Source: Notospermus geniculatus (lineage: Eukaryota > Nemertea > Pilidiophora > Heteronemertea > Lineidae). Taken from it: a stretch of DNA of 64,000 bases. Below are positions 11,788-23,055 of the stretch, piece after piece. The notes beneath the pieces are model-generated. The model saw only the letters and a program-made list of their open reading frames with translations, made no database searches and was not told the origin of the DNA. Location of the stretch: contig NMRB01000472.1 in assembly GCA_002633025.1 (NCBI GenBank), positions 184,004 through 248,003 on the forward strand, written 5' to 3'. Position 1 is the stretch's first letter. Each line of letters starts with the position of its first letter. Both the position numbers and the translations under genes were made by a program.

Positions 11788-12484
11788 GAAACGTCAGTCA
11801 GCTGCAAAATCATTTCGGCGCGTCAGAGAATGTTCGAAAAGGTCATCACCACTAAATATAGAAATATCTTCATTCTGGATTTGTCTTGATAGCGACTGAG
11901 GATCGTACTGACGAAGGGTGGCCTGTCTTGGCCTTGTTGCAGAACTGCCTTCTCCTCCTGATTACACATGGTGTTTCATCAGAACGAACCCAACAATTTG
12001 TTCAGGGGCCTTTGATGTGCACTGTAAAGACACTCCGTACGATAGTTTTCTCAATGCAGATTGGCTTTCAGTGCAACACAATCATAGAAAACTATGGGCA
12101 GTTGTTTGTGTCGTTGGTCGTTGCGTACGTCTGACGGAAACCACGATGGTGAATTGCCATTGAGAGCCAACTGGAATAAGGGCCTAAAGTGTTGATCTGG
12201 AATTGATGATCATTACAGAATAAACGGTAGGCCTACTTTTGCAGAAGATTTCTTCGACCATTTAATGGAAATAAATGCAAAGGAAGTTGAAACGTTTGGA
12301 ACATGTAACTCATAACATGTCCTTCAGGAAATGACGTCTGCTGGTGTTAATCGTCTGGAATCTGATAATAAAATTACGAGGTTTATTGCTGGATATTTCA
12401 AACCCGAGCGACTGATCCATCGAAGCAGACGACACGGTGAATACCAATGTCAATCATTCGTAAAACCAATCGACGTCATTCAAA
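11788..12484. other. non-coding part of unit B1
   Basis: No exon or RNA gene is supported. The block matches unit B2 at about 16840-17627. B2 has an extra stretch of about 95 bp near 17227-17320. Confidence 0.45.
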
Positions 12485-12829
12485 TCAAGTTCTCGATGGC
12501 ATTCTTACAGACACTCAGCAAGATTGCGGGAGAGGAGGGATGTGTTTTCTCTTCCTTGCCTATCCTTCTTTCCCAGGTCCAATAAAGACGTTGAGACGTT
12601 CTCCTCCTCCTCCTGTATGCAGGTCATACAGAAGAGAAAGTTTGGCGGTTTAAAGGATGAGGGGAGTGTGAGGTACCCTCACTGTACAGACGAAGACGAA
12701 TGGCCCTCACGCAGCTGCCACAGGCTGTGGTAGGGTGCAACAGCTGCCACTGGCTGTGGTAGGGTGCAACCCAAAAGAGTTGGTGCATGTTCTGTGTGCA
12801 GTTAGGAAGTAGAGAGTTTTAGTGGCACC

Positions 12830-13430
12830 TAGATGGTGCAGTCTAAGAGGATGGCTTATGGCACCAGAGATGGTGCTGTTCTAGATGATGGTTTCATTGG
12901 CACCAGAGATGGTGCAGTCTTAAGAGTATGAATCTTCTTCATGCGGCAACTAAGATGGTACAGTCCTAGAGAATAGGATTGCTCCTATGGCACCAGGGAT
13001 TGTGAAGTTGTAGAAGTCGCGTCCATTGACCTCAAGAGAGGTGCTGTCATAGAAAGTAGGACGGCCCCATTGCACAGTCATAGGGAGAAGATGGTTCCAT
13101 TGGCACCAGAGATGGTGCTGTTCTAGAGAGTGCTGCCAACAGCATGCGAGATGGTGCTGTTCTAGATAGTGCTGCCAATGGCACCAGAGATGGTGTTTTC
13201 CTAGGTAGTGTTTCCAACAGCACCAGAGATGGAGCTGTTCTGGATGGTACTTTTAATGGCAGTGGAGTTGGTGCTGTTCTTGATGATGCTTCCAATGGCA
13301 CCATAGATCATGCTTCTAACAGCACCAGTGATGGTTTTAAGCGGCACAAAAGATGGTCTTTGAGCAGCACCAGAGACGGTGCTATCCTGGGTAGTGCTTT
13401 CAGTGGCACCAGAGCAAGGAGACACTACTG
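12830..13430. repeat. degenerate 42-bp minisatellite (unit B2)
   Basis: Counterpart of the array at 7870-8460, with GGCACCAGAGATGGTGCTG words. The matching open frame is 13144-13566. It encodes the same 14-residue low-complexity pattern but with internal gains and losses, as expected of a satellite and not a constrained protein. Confidence 0.8.
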
Positions 13431-14177
13431 TCTGGTTTTGCGAAGTGTCGCCCTGCTTTCTGTGAATATACTAGACATTTTGTTCTCCTCCAAATCAATA
13501 TATATATCTATCAATGTCCCGTATAAAACCATGGCTGCCTCTGAAGTGATTCTTTGCTTCTGGTAATGGCTGACTATGCAAATATAGTCATCCTATGTAA
13601 TTGAATTAACCTGATTAACTCGATTGTTTCTGCAATGAATAGCAGCAATTGAGTGAGATGAATGATTTAGCTGGAGGTATCATGCTGGTATGATCAAGAA
13701 CATTGCACTTGAGTGCAAAACACTAGCATTGTGTGAATTCTTCTTATAGAAAATTCATGCGCTTACTCAGAGTTTGATGACAGAGTTGAATGACTTTTCT
13801 GAGCATAGCATGCGATTTGTTGCTCCAACTTGTTTGAATCAAATCTCTTCTGTGACAACTTGATATACGGGCGTAATCCCAGCAAGAGAAGTAGACAACA
13901 GCTATGTCCTTCTATATGGAAGGCAGCCAGCCGCAGCTCGGTTCTTGAGAGGAAATCATTAGATCTTCACCTTCCCTTCCCGTTCTTGAGAAATACCGAG
14001 TCGGATACTCAGGATCGATGACGAATCTACAGCGGAGCCTCATTCCCAATACTCTTCTCCAGCTCACCAAACGTCTGCTGTAAAAATGCTATGAAGCAGA
14101 CATGAACAGTCATTGATGGTCCTTGTCGGTAGTGGCTGTACAGATGAGAGACAGGATCTTATATCTTACTTCCAGGA

Positions 14178-14640
14178 AACAGCCTCTTATGTGAGCTATT
14201 GTCATGGCAGTCTTGCAGAACCAACCTCTTGTGCTAGTTATTGTCATGGCAGTCTTGCAGAACCAACCTCTTGTGCTAGTTATTGTCATGGCAGTCTTGC
14301 AGAACCAACCTCTTGTGCGAGCTATTGTCGTGGCAGTCTTGCGAACCAACCTCTTGTGTGAGCTATTGTCGTGGCAGTCTTGCAGAACCAACCTCTTGTG
14401 TGAGCTATTGTTATGGCAGTCTTGCAGAACCAACCTCTTGTGTGAGCTATTGTCATGGCAGTCTTGCAGAACCAACCTCTTGTGTGAGCTATTGTCATGG
14501 CAGTCTTGCAGAACCAACCTCTTGTGTGAGCTATTGTCATGGCAGTCTTGCAGAACCAACCTCTTGTGCAAGCTATTGTGATGTGGCGCGTGGCACTCTT
14601 GTACAACCAACCTCTTGTGCTGGCAACTTTCATGGCAGTC
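14178..14640. repeat. 42-bp minisatellite, about 11 copies (unit B2)
   Basis: Expanded counterpart of 9222-9390 with unit GGCAGTCTTGCAGAACCAAC plus CTCTTGTGTGAGCTATTGTC. Because 42 is divisible by three, several frames stay open through it on both strands (for example 14110-14715 minus). Confidence 0.92.
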
Positions 14641-15039
14641 CTGAATGCCTCTAAAGCCAGGCATTGCAGCAGTGACAGTGCTGAGGCTACTTTGAATCTC
14701 CCCCATTCGAACCACTAAGCCAGGTTCCTAATCCACCTGCGGCCAGGGGGCAATTCTTGTAAACCACTGGCTTGCAGATTTAATTCCATTATGTCGCATT
14801 GTTTCATTACCGGCTTCCGGCAGGCTGTATTGTCCACGAGATTCTGTTGATCTGCTCGTTAACTCGCATCATTAGATATTTTATGGCCGGTGTTGTTTAT
14901 TATCCGTGTGACATTAGGGCAGAGGTTCTCTACTAGAGAATAGTCAGGAATGTGTTGGGTATCTAACTAGTGTTGTGATAGGTACCAGGATGGGCTGTCC
15001 TGTGGTAGCGCCGTTGAATTGGTGTAGGTTGGAGGCCAG

Positions 15040-15142
15040 CCTGAGGTAATCTGTCGTTCTTAGCGCTCATTCGTTCCCTACAACACCACACCATGAGGTG
15101 ACGTTCGTTGAGCTAGCACTAAGAACGACGGATTATGTCAGG
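15040..15142. repeat. imperfect hairpin element, unit B2
   Basis: Counterpart of 9785-9887. Here the arms GTCGTTCTTAGCGCTC and the inverse around CTAAGAACGACGG pair slightly better than in unit B1. Confidence 0.6.
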
Positions 15143-15732
15143 ATGGGAGGCTAGAGACCATCTTGACTACCAAGTGTTGTGACATTGCTCCGCCCTCCGA
15201 CTACGCTCACACAATAGTCTTCTGATGTAGCCAATACACCTGGAGATCCAGGATGCCAGAGGCTTGCTATGGCCATCTTATTAGTTCCACCAAAACACCA
15301 TATACGATGTCACATATCAATGAAACATGACACTGAAGGATCGAGGTGAACCTTGCCCTGATAGGAGCTGCTTCACCAGCTAAGATGGGAGCCAAGACAC
15401 CTGGCCCCCTTCTCAAATTCTCCAGAAGACAAGTTCAGATTGGTCCGTCACTTTTCCAATCGATCCCATGAATCACAAGTGGTCCACTTCCACTATTTAC
15501 ATACATTGATGTCAAGCGATATCCCCCAAGGATTGAGTCAATACAGTGAAGGATACCGAAAAAACCTTCTCATTACTTTCTAGTGCTTGCATCTACATGC
15601 CACTGCTGATGTTCACCAAGTTTGGTTCTTATACATACAGAATCTTTCATATTTACTTTGCAGCTATTCGTTTCTCTCTTGTTTACTTATTTACTTTACT
15701 TATTTACTTGGCATAATGAATGCCACAAACCC

Positions 15733-16295
15733 AACAGAATGATGAAGATGTCTTGGTGTCCCTTCTGCAATGGCCAAGAGGATCTGGCCGGTGGAGCATT
15801 TGGCTACCCATAGAGAACTTTTGCCAAGGACATTCACCCTCCAGCGCTACTCCACGATGCTGAGGACAAGTCTCGAAGCTGGAAGAATGTCCATTCAGCA
15901 ATGGCACCAAAGAGGGTCTGCCCAAAGCGGAAACTAGGCCACCCAGCAAGAACCTTCACCACCAGGCTTTCAACAAAGACATTCAGAATAAATGTAAGAA
16001 CCCTTCAGTGAACTCCAGCGGACTCAGTGGAGTCCATGATGCTGAAGATAGGTCTCAAAGCTCGAAGACAAGTCCCTTAACAATGGGAAGAGGGTTCGGC
16101 CTGTGGAACGACCTGTAACGAACCTTCACCAAGTTGTAACCAAAGGACGTGAATGCCAAAAGCACAATCCACGATGCTGTTGATATGTCTCGAAGTTCGA
16201 AGACAGTACACCCCTCTAGCAATGGCAGACGGGGTCTGACCAGATTGGAACATCAGGCTACCGATGTAGAACCTTCACCAGGTTTGGATGCCCTT
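15733..16295. repeat. long degenerate tandem repeats (unit B2)
   Basis: Counterpart of 10485-11055, with the same order of GATGCTGA-headed blocks and AACCTTCACCA landmarks and a few private indels. Confidence 0.55.
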
Positions 16296-17784
16296 GAATC
16301 AAGGACGATCAGTTCCATGCTTTACCTCTTGTGCAGTTGAAAGTCTGTCCCACTGGTTAACCTTGTTGAAGGTCATTGCCTGGAGTCACCGTGAAGTATT
16401 GCTGAATACGGACATAAGTCACGTCTCGCTCTTGGACCCTAGGGTGTTATAGTTGGCCAACTGTGTTAAGCCACTACTGACTCAGAATTGATCTGACTAA
16501 CTGGGTTTGGGCCGTGACACATCTTCACACCGTGGGTCCATATATGGAAGGCAGGAGACACCGTGGTGGAGCCAAAAGGATAGATTCGAACAGAGGGGTT
16601 ATGTTCCTTATCGGTCAGTTCTCGACACAAGCATGTCGAAAACCATCTTGAGAAACTGAGGACATATACAGTCCCTGCCGCACCCTAGAATGAAGGGATC
16701 GACAGAGGAGGTTGTTTTGGGGCCCCTGATGTGCTGAGAGGATGTTCGAAAGACTGGCCCAGCATATTTCATGTTCAGCCATCTCTCCTCATATTTGGAC
16801 CATGTAATAGATAGGATATAAATCAATGCCCCATCTCATACGAAACGTCAGTCAGCTGCAAAATCATTTCGGCGCGTCAGAGAATGTTCGAAAAGGTCAT
16901 CAGCACTAAATATAGAAATACCTTCATTCTGGATTTGTCTTGATAGCTACGGAGATCGTACTGACGAAGGGTGTCTTGGCCTTGTTGCAGAACTGCCTTC
17001 TCCTCCTGATTACACATGGTGTTTCATCAGAACGAACCCAACCATTTGTTCAGGGGCCTTTGATGTGCACTGTAAAGACACTCCATGATAGTTTTCTCAA
17101 TGCAGATTGGCTTTCAGTGCAACACAATCACAGAAAACTATGGGCAGTCGTTTATGTCTTCGGTTTTCTCGTACGTCTGACGGAAACCACGATGGTGAAT
17201 TGCCATTGAGAGCCAACTGGAATAAGGAAGCTCTCTCGTGGACGACTCCTTTTATAATCAGGAGTGCTTCCTCTATTGTGCCTGATTGTTTCTCAACCTT
17301 CAAACAAGTTAAGACGAAAAAAGGGCCTAAAGTGTTGATCTGGAATTGATGATCATTACAGAATGAACGGTAGGCCTACTTTTGCGGAAGATTTCTTCGA
17401 CCATTTAATGGAAATAAATGCAAAGAAAGTTGAAACGTTTGGAACATGTAACTCATAACATGTTCTTCAGGAAATGACGTCTGCTGGTGTTAATCGTCTG
17501 GAATCTGATAATAAAATTACGAGGTTTATTGCTAGATATTTCAAACCCGAGCGACTGATCCATCGAAGCAGACGACACGGTGAATACCAATGTCAATCAT
17601 TCGTAAAACCAATCGACGTCATTCAAAATTAAATACGATTAGGACGTCGGTTGATATCAGAAAGACAGGATGTAATGATCGCATCTGATCTGTTTTGATA
17701 ATCACGATGGGTGAATCCAATTAATTGACCTGCACAGGTCTGTAGTGTCTCACCGCCTCAGCCTGAAAACCTTGTGGAACAAGT

Positions 17785-18030
17785 GCAGTAGTGCAGTGGC
17801 TAGAGCATCTGACTTGTAACGCCATGGGTTCGATTCCCGGCCAAGTCACCATTTTGTTCTCTCAACTGGTCTGAAAGGATCAAGTGAGGCCCTGAGTTGC
17901 TCCTTGAGTTTCTCTGGAAAGATTCTACAGAGGCTGGGGGTAGATTGAACTTGGCTGATCACATCCATTGCATGCAGTGGATGTCAGACTAATCGGAAGC
18001 TTTAGCTTCTACATTTATAACAATAGCTAG
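17785..18030 (+). mobile_element. tRNA-derived SINE, family B
   Basis: The head has GTGCAGTGGCTAGAGCATC, a Thr-like anticodon loop region GACTTGTAA and a B box GGGTTCGATTCCCGGCC. The body has GGTCTGAAAGGATCAAGTG and a CTGGAAAGATTCTACAGAGG block. These align with the copy at 4866-5118. Confidence 0.8.
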
Positions 18031-19890
18031 CCCCAGCCCTGGGAGCTGAATGACACTGTTTGTTGATTTCATCATGTTTTTCCTACCCTGTTTTCACATG
18101 TCACAATGTCGACAGTGTGGTCATTCAAAACCGAAATCTCAAAAGATTACAGAGTGTCACCAATCTTACATAAGTACCTGCCGTAATGAAGACAATACTT
18201 GACACATGATTCTGCCAATGATAAGATTGTTTCAGTCGTGGGATGTGAAAGAGCAACACTTGTCATGAGATTTCTAACATCGCGGAACTGCGATATTCTC
18301 GTTACTTTTCAAGTTATGATAACGAATCCCGCCCCGCCTCCGCAGACATCAAACTCCCAGATTTACCATTAAGGAGCTTTCCTGTTGCCTCCTAAACTCT
18401 CATGTTCGACGCATCACACGTGAAGTGAGGAACACAATTGACTGGTTTTTGCCTCCACGGAAGTAAATTGTGTTGTCATTGAAATATTGCGTGTTGTCCT
18501 CATTTTACAAGTTTTGACTTCTCCCAGTGACGGATGTGTTGGTAGGGATGATATTACTTCACTTTGATCTTGTGAGCGATATGTTATCTTCGGTGGATAA
18601 TTCTGTTACTCTTGAGTCAGCATCTGTAGACAGTTTGAACCAGCGGCGGAGTTGACTTCAAACTCGCAGTTCCATCCTTTCATTTATCCCTTACGATCAT
18701 TGGAAGTGAAAGAACTCCATCACGACCGAAAGAGTTTATGGCATGGTGGTGCTGAAAGGGTTGTCTAGGTCCTCCAAACCTTCTGACAAAGTGAAGATGA
18801 TGTTGCCAGCAGCCATCAGTATTTATCGTCTTTAAGGTGCACTGGCTTACCGCCGTTGGAACAATGCGTACAAGAGGAGATCACCTTCTGCACTAACATC
18901 CCAGCATCCCTGGTAAAAAGATTCGACGCCGCGTAGCAATTGGTTGATTTTTCTTGCCTAAGATTCTGCCCAAGATGGCAGATCATTGGCACCAAAAAAG
19001 CTACCTCACTGTATCTTTGCATGGTACATTGTGTTTTCCACACGGTTGAAGACATGCGTGTGGTTGTATGCGTGATATCCTCCCGTTGCATTTATGACAA
19101 TAATCTGACTTGACATTTGTGTTTACTGATTTGCACGGGAACGAATCGCTTTTTACAAGTGTTCTACTTAACCCTGTGTGAATCAGTGTTTCAGGAGGCG
19201 TGGGTGATGAGAGCGGATGAAATGTCTGCAAATTAGTTTCGAATCCTGAAGAACAACCTGCAGCAATGGAATGACTTAGGTAACCCGTAGGCTCCCCATA
19301 ACTCTCGGATGCTTTGCCACTGGGATCTATGTACCTCCTCGAACACTATCATATCAGAAGCGTCAGTGTTCGGAATTCAGTTCGAAGATATCAACAGCCT
19401 GCTGTGTGGTCAGCAATGCTGACCGTCACCAACAGGAGAAGCTGAACACCAGCAGTGCCTGACCTCTCCCACCTACCGTACAACTGCGATTTTGATGTAT
19501 GTCTCTTTCATGCTGATAATGCCATCTAACACCCAGGACTTAGTTCGGTGCGGGAGGTAGCCTACTAAATTGGTAGTAACAGCATCTTTTCGTAGCCTGT
19601 TGCTCTGACTTCATTTTGCAACCCAGACAACAACAGCCCGGGTTTGGTGTTAAACGCCAGCCTCAGAGGTAACAAAAAGCGCCAATGTTTCCACTAAACC
19701 TGCTTGTCCTCACACCTCCCGGTGTCAGGTCATCAGTGCCCACCTCGACAAGCCGTCACATTGGTAGATGGCATGTTGAGCCTACTCAACGGGATTAGCT
19801 TTGATTCAATCCCGTCTTCATAAACGTCAACAAATCGGATAATGGATTATACAGACTGGTTAAAGAATGATTCGCCAACGAGTCTGTGTC

Positions 19891-19928
19891 CTGCCGGAGC
19901 GGCTTTTCAAGCGAGCCGCTCCGTGCAG
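19891..19928. repeat. GC-rich hairpin beside a duplication breakpoint
   Basis: CTGCCGGAGCGGCT at 19891 pairs with AGCCGCTCCGTGCAG ending at 19928, a 14-bp stem with one bulged base. It ends 17 bp before the left breakpoint of the large tandem duplication. The word GGAGCGGCT recurs near the right end of both large units (about 37811 and 57451). Confidence 0.6.
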
Positions 19929-20254
19929 AGTCATGTAGCCCTCGTATCGATCTTGAAAACACAACTGATCCATTAGGTTTATCCTTTTGCCGATCGCTGC
20001 ATCAGATTGATTGGATGTTTGAAATGTTTGGGATTATATGGATTTGATATCAGGGAATCTGTGTGGTGCCTCCTCCAAGTGAACTCTTGGTTGGTTGTGT
20101 GTGCCGAGGACGTCTTCAAAAAGGGCAGAGGTTCCTAGTGCTCAGTCCCTTTGTCTGCGTTGACAGAGATAGCAAGCATTTAGCTGAGGATGCACGAAGG
20201 GAGTCAGCATCCGGTTTGTGTAGTTGCATTGTCATTGTCTTTGGGCCCTTGCAG

Positions 20255-20545
20255 TAAGCAGCAGCCGTGGAGTGAAGATCTCTGGTCATGCCCTGGAGGT
20301 CCAAGGTTCGAATCCCACTGCTGACAAGACAGTGTGGTTCAGTCTCTTCTCCCTAGTTTGGCCGAGCATCCTTAATGTGGCGCAGGATGCCATGAGGAGC
20401 TGCCCAAAACTTGTGCATGAACCTCCCGTAATCCCACCCAGTGTTCTCCAGACGACGTATCATGAGAAACTCGGGTCATTTACAGTCCCTACCGCTCCCT
20501 CAGAGACTGCGTGAGAGGAGCATTTGTGTAGACCCTGATGGTTGA
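20255..20545 (+). mobile_element. SINE-like repeat, family D (unit A1)
   Basis: It contains a B-box-like AGGTTCGAATCCCACTG with a weak tRNA-like head. A body ends in a GAGAAACTCGGGTCATTTAC ... GAGAGGAG ... TGTGTAGACCCTG tail. The tail alone recurs at about 11408, 30805, 37312, 38398, 49382 and 56750, so a shared retrotransposed family is likely. Confidence 0.55.
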
Positions 20546-20984
20546 TGCAGATGATGTTGTTTGTAATCAGGAGCATAGTTCTACGATGTAGCTAGTTCCA
20601 CTAGTACGAATTGCTTCACATGTCTAAGATGAGTCACTGATTCGTTATTTTAATGTCAGACAGATATCAGATGAAAAGTTCATTTCCAATTTCAATTTGA
20701 GATCTGCCTGGCGAACGAGCGGAGACTGTCAACAGTTCTGCAAATCCAGGGTATTAGTTGTTAATACCAAGCGGATGATATAGTACTAATATTTGAAACG
20801 TATAGGGATTGAATGGCAAGTAATAAAAGCGTTTAATCACTAGGTGGATCTTAATTGTCGTAGCAGGATTGTCTGATGGTGTAAGCTGTCAATTACAACA
20901 TGATTATGTTGGGGTGGATGGGTTTGCGAGGCCACTGTCTAGGGTTGAAGAACAGTGCCATTCACATGTATGTAGCAGTTGAAA

Positions 20985-21070
20985 AAGCCGAGGGTCCACT
21001 CTGGGTTTCGAACCCGGGACCTCGCGCTTCGCAGTCAAACGCTCTACCGACTGAGCTGAAGGGAATTTCC
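20985..21070 (-). mobile_element. tRNA-like SINE head, family C (unit A1)
   Basis: On the minus strand an A box (AGCTCAGTCGGTAGAGCG), an anticodon arm region (GTTTGACTGCGAAGC) and a B box (GGTCCCGGGTTCGAAACCC) are in tRNA order. The acceptor-stem ends do not pair, so I call it a tRNA-derived repeat and not a functional tRNA. The unit A2 counterpart is at 38938-39023. Confidence 0.65.
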
Positions 21071-21352
21071 CAGTAGCCCGGGCTTGTAGGAGCGCTGACA
21101 CTATTACATGTACATCACAGCAACGGCTGGGTAGTCCAAACCCTTGGACTTGGCATTCCTCCACGTGACAGTTTTCTCGTGTGAGTTGGCTCTCAATGGG
21201 CAATTCATCTTGTGAATTTCCTAAGACTTGCACTATACCAATGACAGAAATGTCTGCCCAAGGTTTTCCTCAGCTCAGTAGCCCATTGAACCACCTTCTG
21301 CGAGCGAGGGACTCTCACTCACGCAGAGTGGCATGGCATCCTCAATCGCCAG

Positions 21353-21456
21353 CATCCTTAGAACATCAGAGGTTCTTAGCGCTCACTTCCTTCATCACTG
21401 CATCATTGCAGTGATGAAGGAAGCGAGGGCTAAGAACCCCTGATGTTCTCAGGATG
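21353..21456. mobile_element. fold-back element, about 104 bp (unit A1)
   Basis: CATCCTTAGAACATCAGAGG through TTCTTAGCGCTCACTTCC pairs with the inverse arm ending CTGATGTTCTCAGGATG. The loop is only a few bases, around CATTG. It shares GTTCTTAGCGCTC with the hairpins at 9785 and 15040. Confidence 0.75.
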
Positions 21457-22639
21457 ATCACCAAGGTTGTCTTATGAACAAGCTTTCCTGAATTAAAGAC
21501 CCTGGGATTACTCATCACACAGAATCTCTCCGATGCTGAATTACCAGGATTGAAAATCTCAACATCTTCTCCTCCATTTGATTCCAAGATTCTCTTGTTT
21601 CAAGAGTTTCATGCAACACTACCCTGGCACTTCCTTCTTAAGGGGATCATCTTCCCTAAAGTATCGATATTTTTCAATACTGGATGATTTGATAAGATGC
21701 GTCGAAATCTCGCAATGTCAGCAATCAATTGGTTTAATCAATAGCTGTCTCAGTCGGGTCTAGACATGCCGAATCCTGGTGAGGAGTACTTTGAATGTGA
21801 AGTAGAAGTGCTGATGGTGTGGAGGTGTAGTGATCAGACGTTGGAGGTGCGATGAGCAGATTGCAGGTTCAACTGCTTTGCAAGTAGGGCCTATGTTTCC
21901 CGACAGGTCAAAACCAGCTTAGTGCTACTGAAGCTGCTTCTTAGTTCCTGAGGTTCAGAGCGTTCATTACACTCTGCTCCAGGAACAAGTCTCTTGTACC
22001 CAATGATCACTTCTGTCCCGAGGAGATCCTCGATAACAATATTGCAATGTGGACCCAATCCTCCAATGCAAAGTAGCAACATCTGGGTCCATAAGTTGCA
22101 TGAATGAAATACTGCATCCAAAATCTACTGGGGTAGCACGTCAGATGCGAGTCTAACTGACTCCTTGTGGTCGGAGCCTAGTAAAGATGCCATTGTCAAT
22201 GGTAATGGCATGGTACAGAACATGGGTTGAATATGTAAACAAGTGAAGATGACGGTCACTGATTTCGATGCTGCCTTCTGCAGTCATCATGAATGCTAAC
22301 TATCTATGCTAAACCTTACAATCAGAGACATCTTGCATATCTAATGATGATCGCTTGGGATATTTTACAATTCAAATGTCAAATCAAACCATTCATTCAT
22401 TGTCTGAGTTGATTATGGCGAAGATACACGCAACATCGTAATAAAACTTGCTATTAAGACTTCAAGCAGAAGGTCATGGTTCATACGTCCAGCTGCAGCT
22501 GCTTTATAAGTGTTTTAGATACACAAAAGAGACTGATATGTGCCTGGACATCAATCTGTAAGTCTCCTGTACCGGTTTTCTTTTTGGATCTTCTCACAAG
22601 AATTTCTTAGAATTTCCTAGTAGCTCCACCAACTGGACT

Positions 22640-23055
22640 TCGTGAGACGACTCACCAAGTCCAGTTGGTGAGACAACCATCTGCTTCAGGTGTGTATCAG
22701 ACGTCTCACCAAGTCCAGTTGGTGAGACAACCATCTGCTTCAGGCGTGTATCAGACATCTCACCAAGTCCAGTTGGTGAGACAACCATCTGCTTCAGGTG
22801 TGCATCAGACGTCTCACCAAGTCCAATTGGTGAGACGTCCATCTGCTTCAGGCGTGCATCAGACGTCTCACCAAGTCCAGTTGGTGAGACAAGACGTCTC
22901 ACCAAGTCCAGTTGGTGAGACGTCCATCTGCTTCAGGTGTGTATCAGACGTCTCACCAAGTCCAGTTGGTGAGACGTCCATCTGCTTCAGGCGTGCATCA
23001 GACGTCTCACCAAGTCCAGTTGGTGAGACGTCCATCTGCTTCAGGTGTGTATCAG
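22640..23055. repeat. 54-bp minisatellite of self-complementary units (unit A1)
   Basis: About seven to eight copies. Each unit contains GTCTCACCA and TGGTGAGAC as 9-bp inverted arms around AGTCCAGT, followed by CATCTGCTTCAGG and a GTGTATCA or GTGCATCA end. Every unit can form a hairpin. There are no unique spacers, so it is not a CRISPR-like array. The open frame 22665-23234 (+) is a by-product of the 54-bp period. Confidence 0.92.

Larger units (their letters stand above)
7555..12484 (+). repeat. tandem duplication B, unit 1 (4,930 bp)
   Basis: The unit starts at TCAAGTTCTCGATGG (7555) and ends at CGACGTCATTCAAA (12484). It is followed at once by a second copy of its own start. Order inside: 42-bp array (about 7870-8460), 42-bp array (9222-9390), hairpin (9785-9887), long degenerate repeats (10485-11055), a 97-bp doublet (11594-11787), and single-copy sequence. 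No gene was recognised in it. Confidence 0.93.
12485..17627 (+). repeat. tandem duplication B, unit 2 (5,143 bp)
   Basis: Second head-to-tail copy of 7555-12484. It begins TCAAGTTCTCGATGG at 12485 and ends CGACGTCATTCAAA at 17627, after which sequence is single copy. The parts are in the same order as in unit 1. It differs by scattered substitutions, more copies of the 42-bp array at 14178-14640, a small extra stretch near 17227-17320, and absence of the 97-bp doublet. Confidence 0.93.
17628..19945. other. single-copy non-coding sequence between the two duplications
   Basis: Apart from the SINE at 17785-18030 and a hairpin at 19891-19928, nothing is recognised. Minus-strand frames near 18816-19231 have no known domain. 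Confidence 0.45.

Noticed and set aside
14110-14715. 201-codon minus-strand frame
   Set aside because: It reads through eleven copies of a 42-bp repeat; the period divisible by three keeps frames open on both strands.
20985-21070. Functional tRNA gene on the minus strand
   Set aside because: A and B boxes are good, but the acceptor stem does not pair. The duplicate copy differs in the anticodon arm.
22640-23055. CRISPR-like repeat array
   Set aside because: Units are contiguous with no unique spacers, the DNA is plainly eukaryotic, and the inverted arms are internal to a minisatellite unit.
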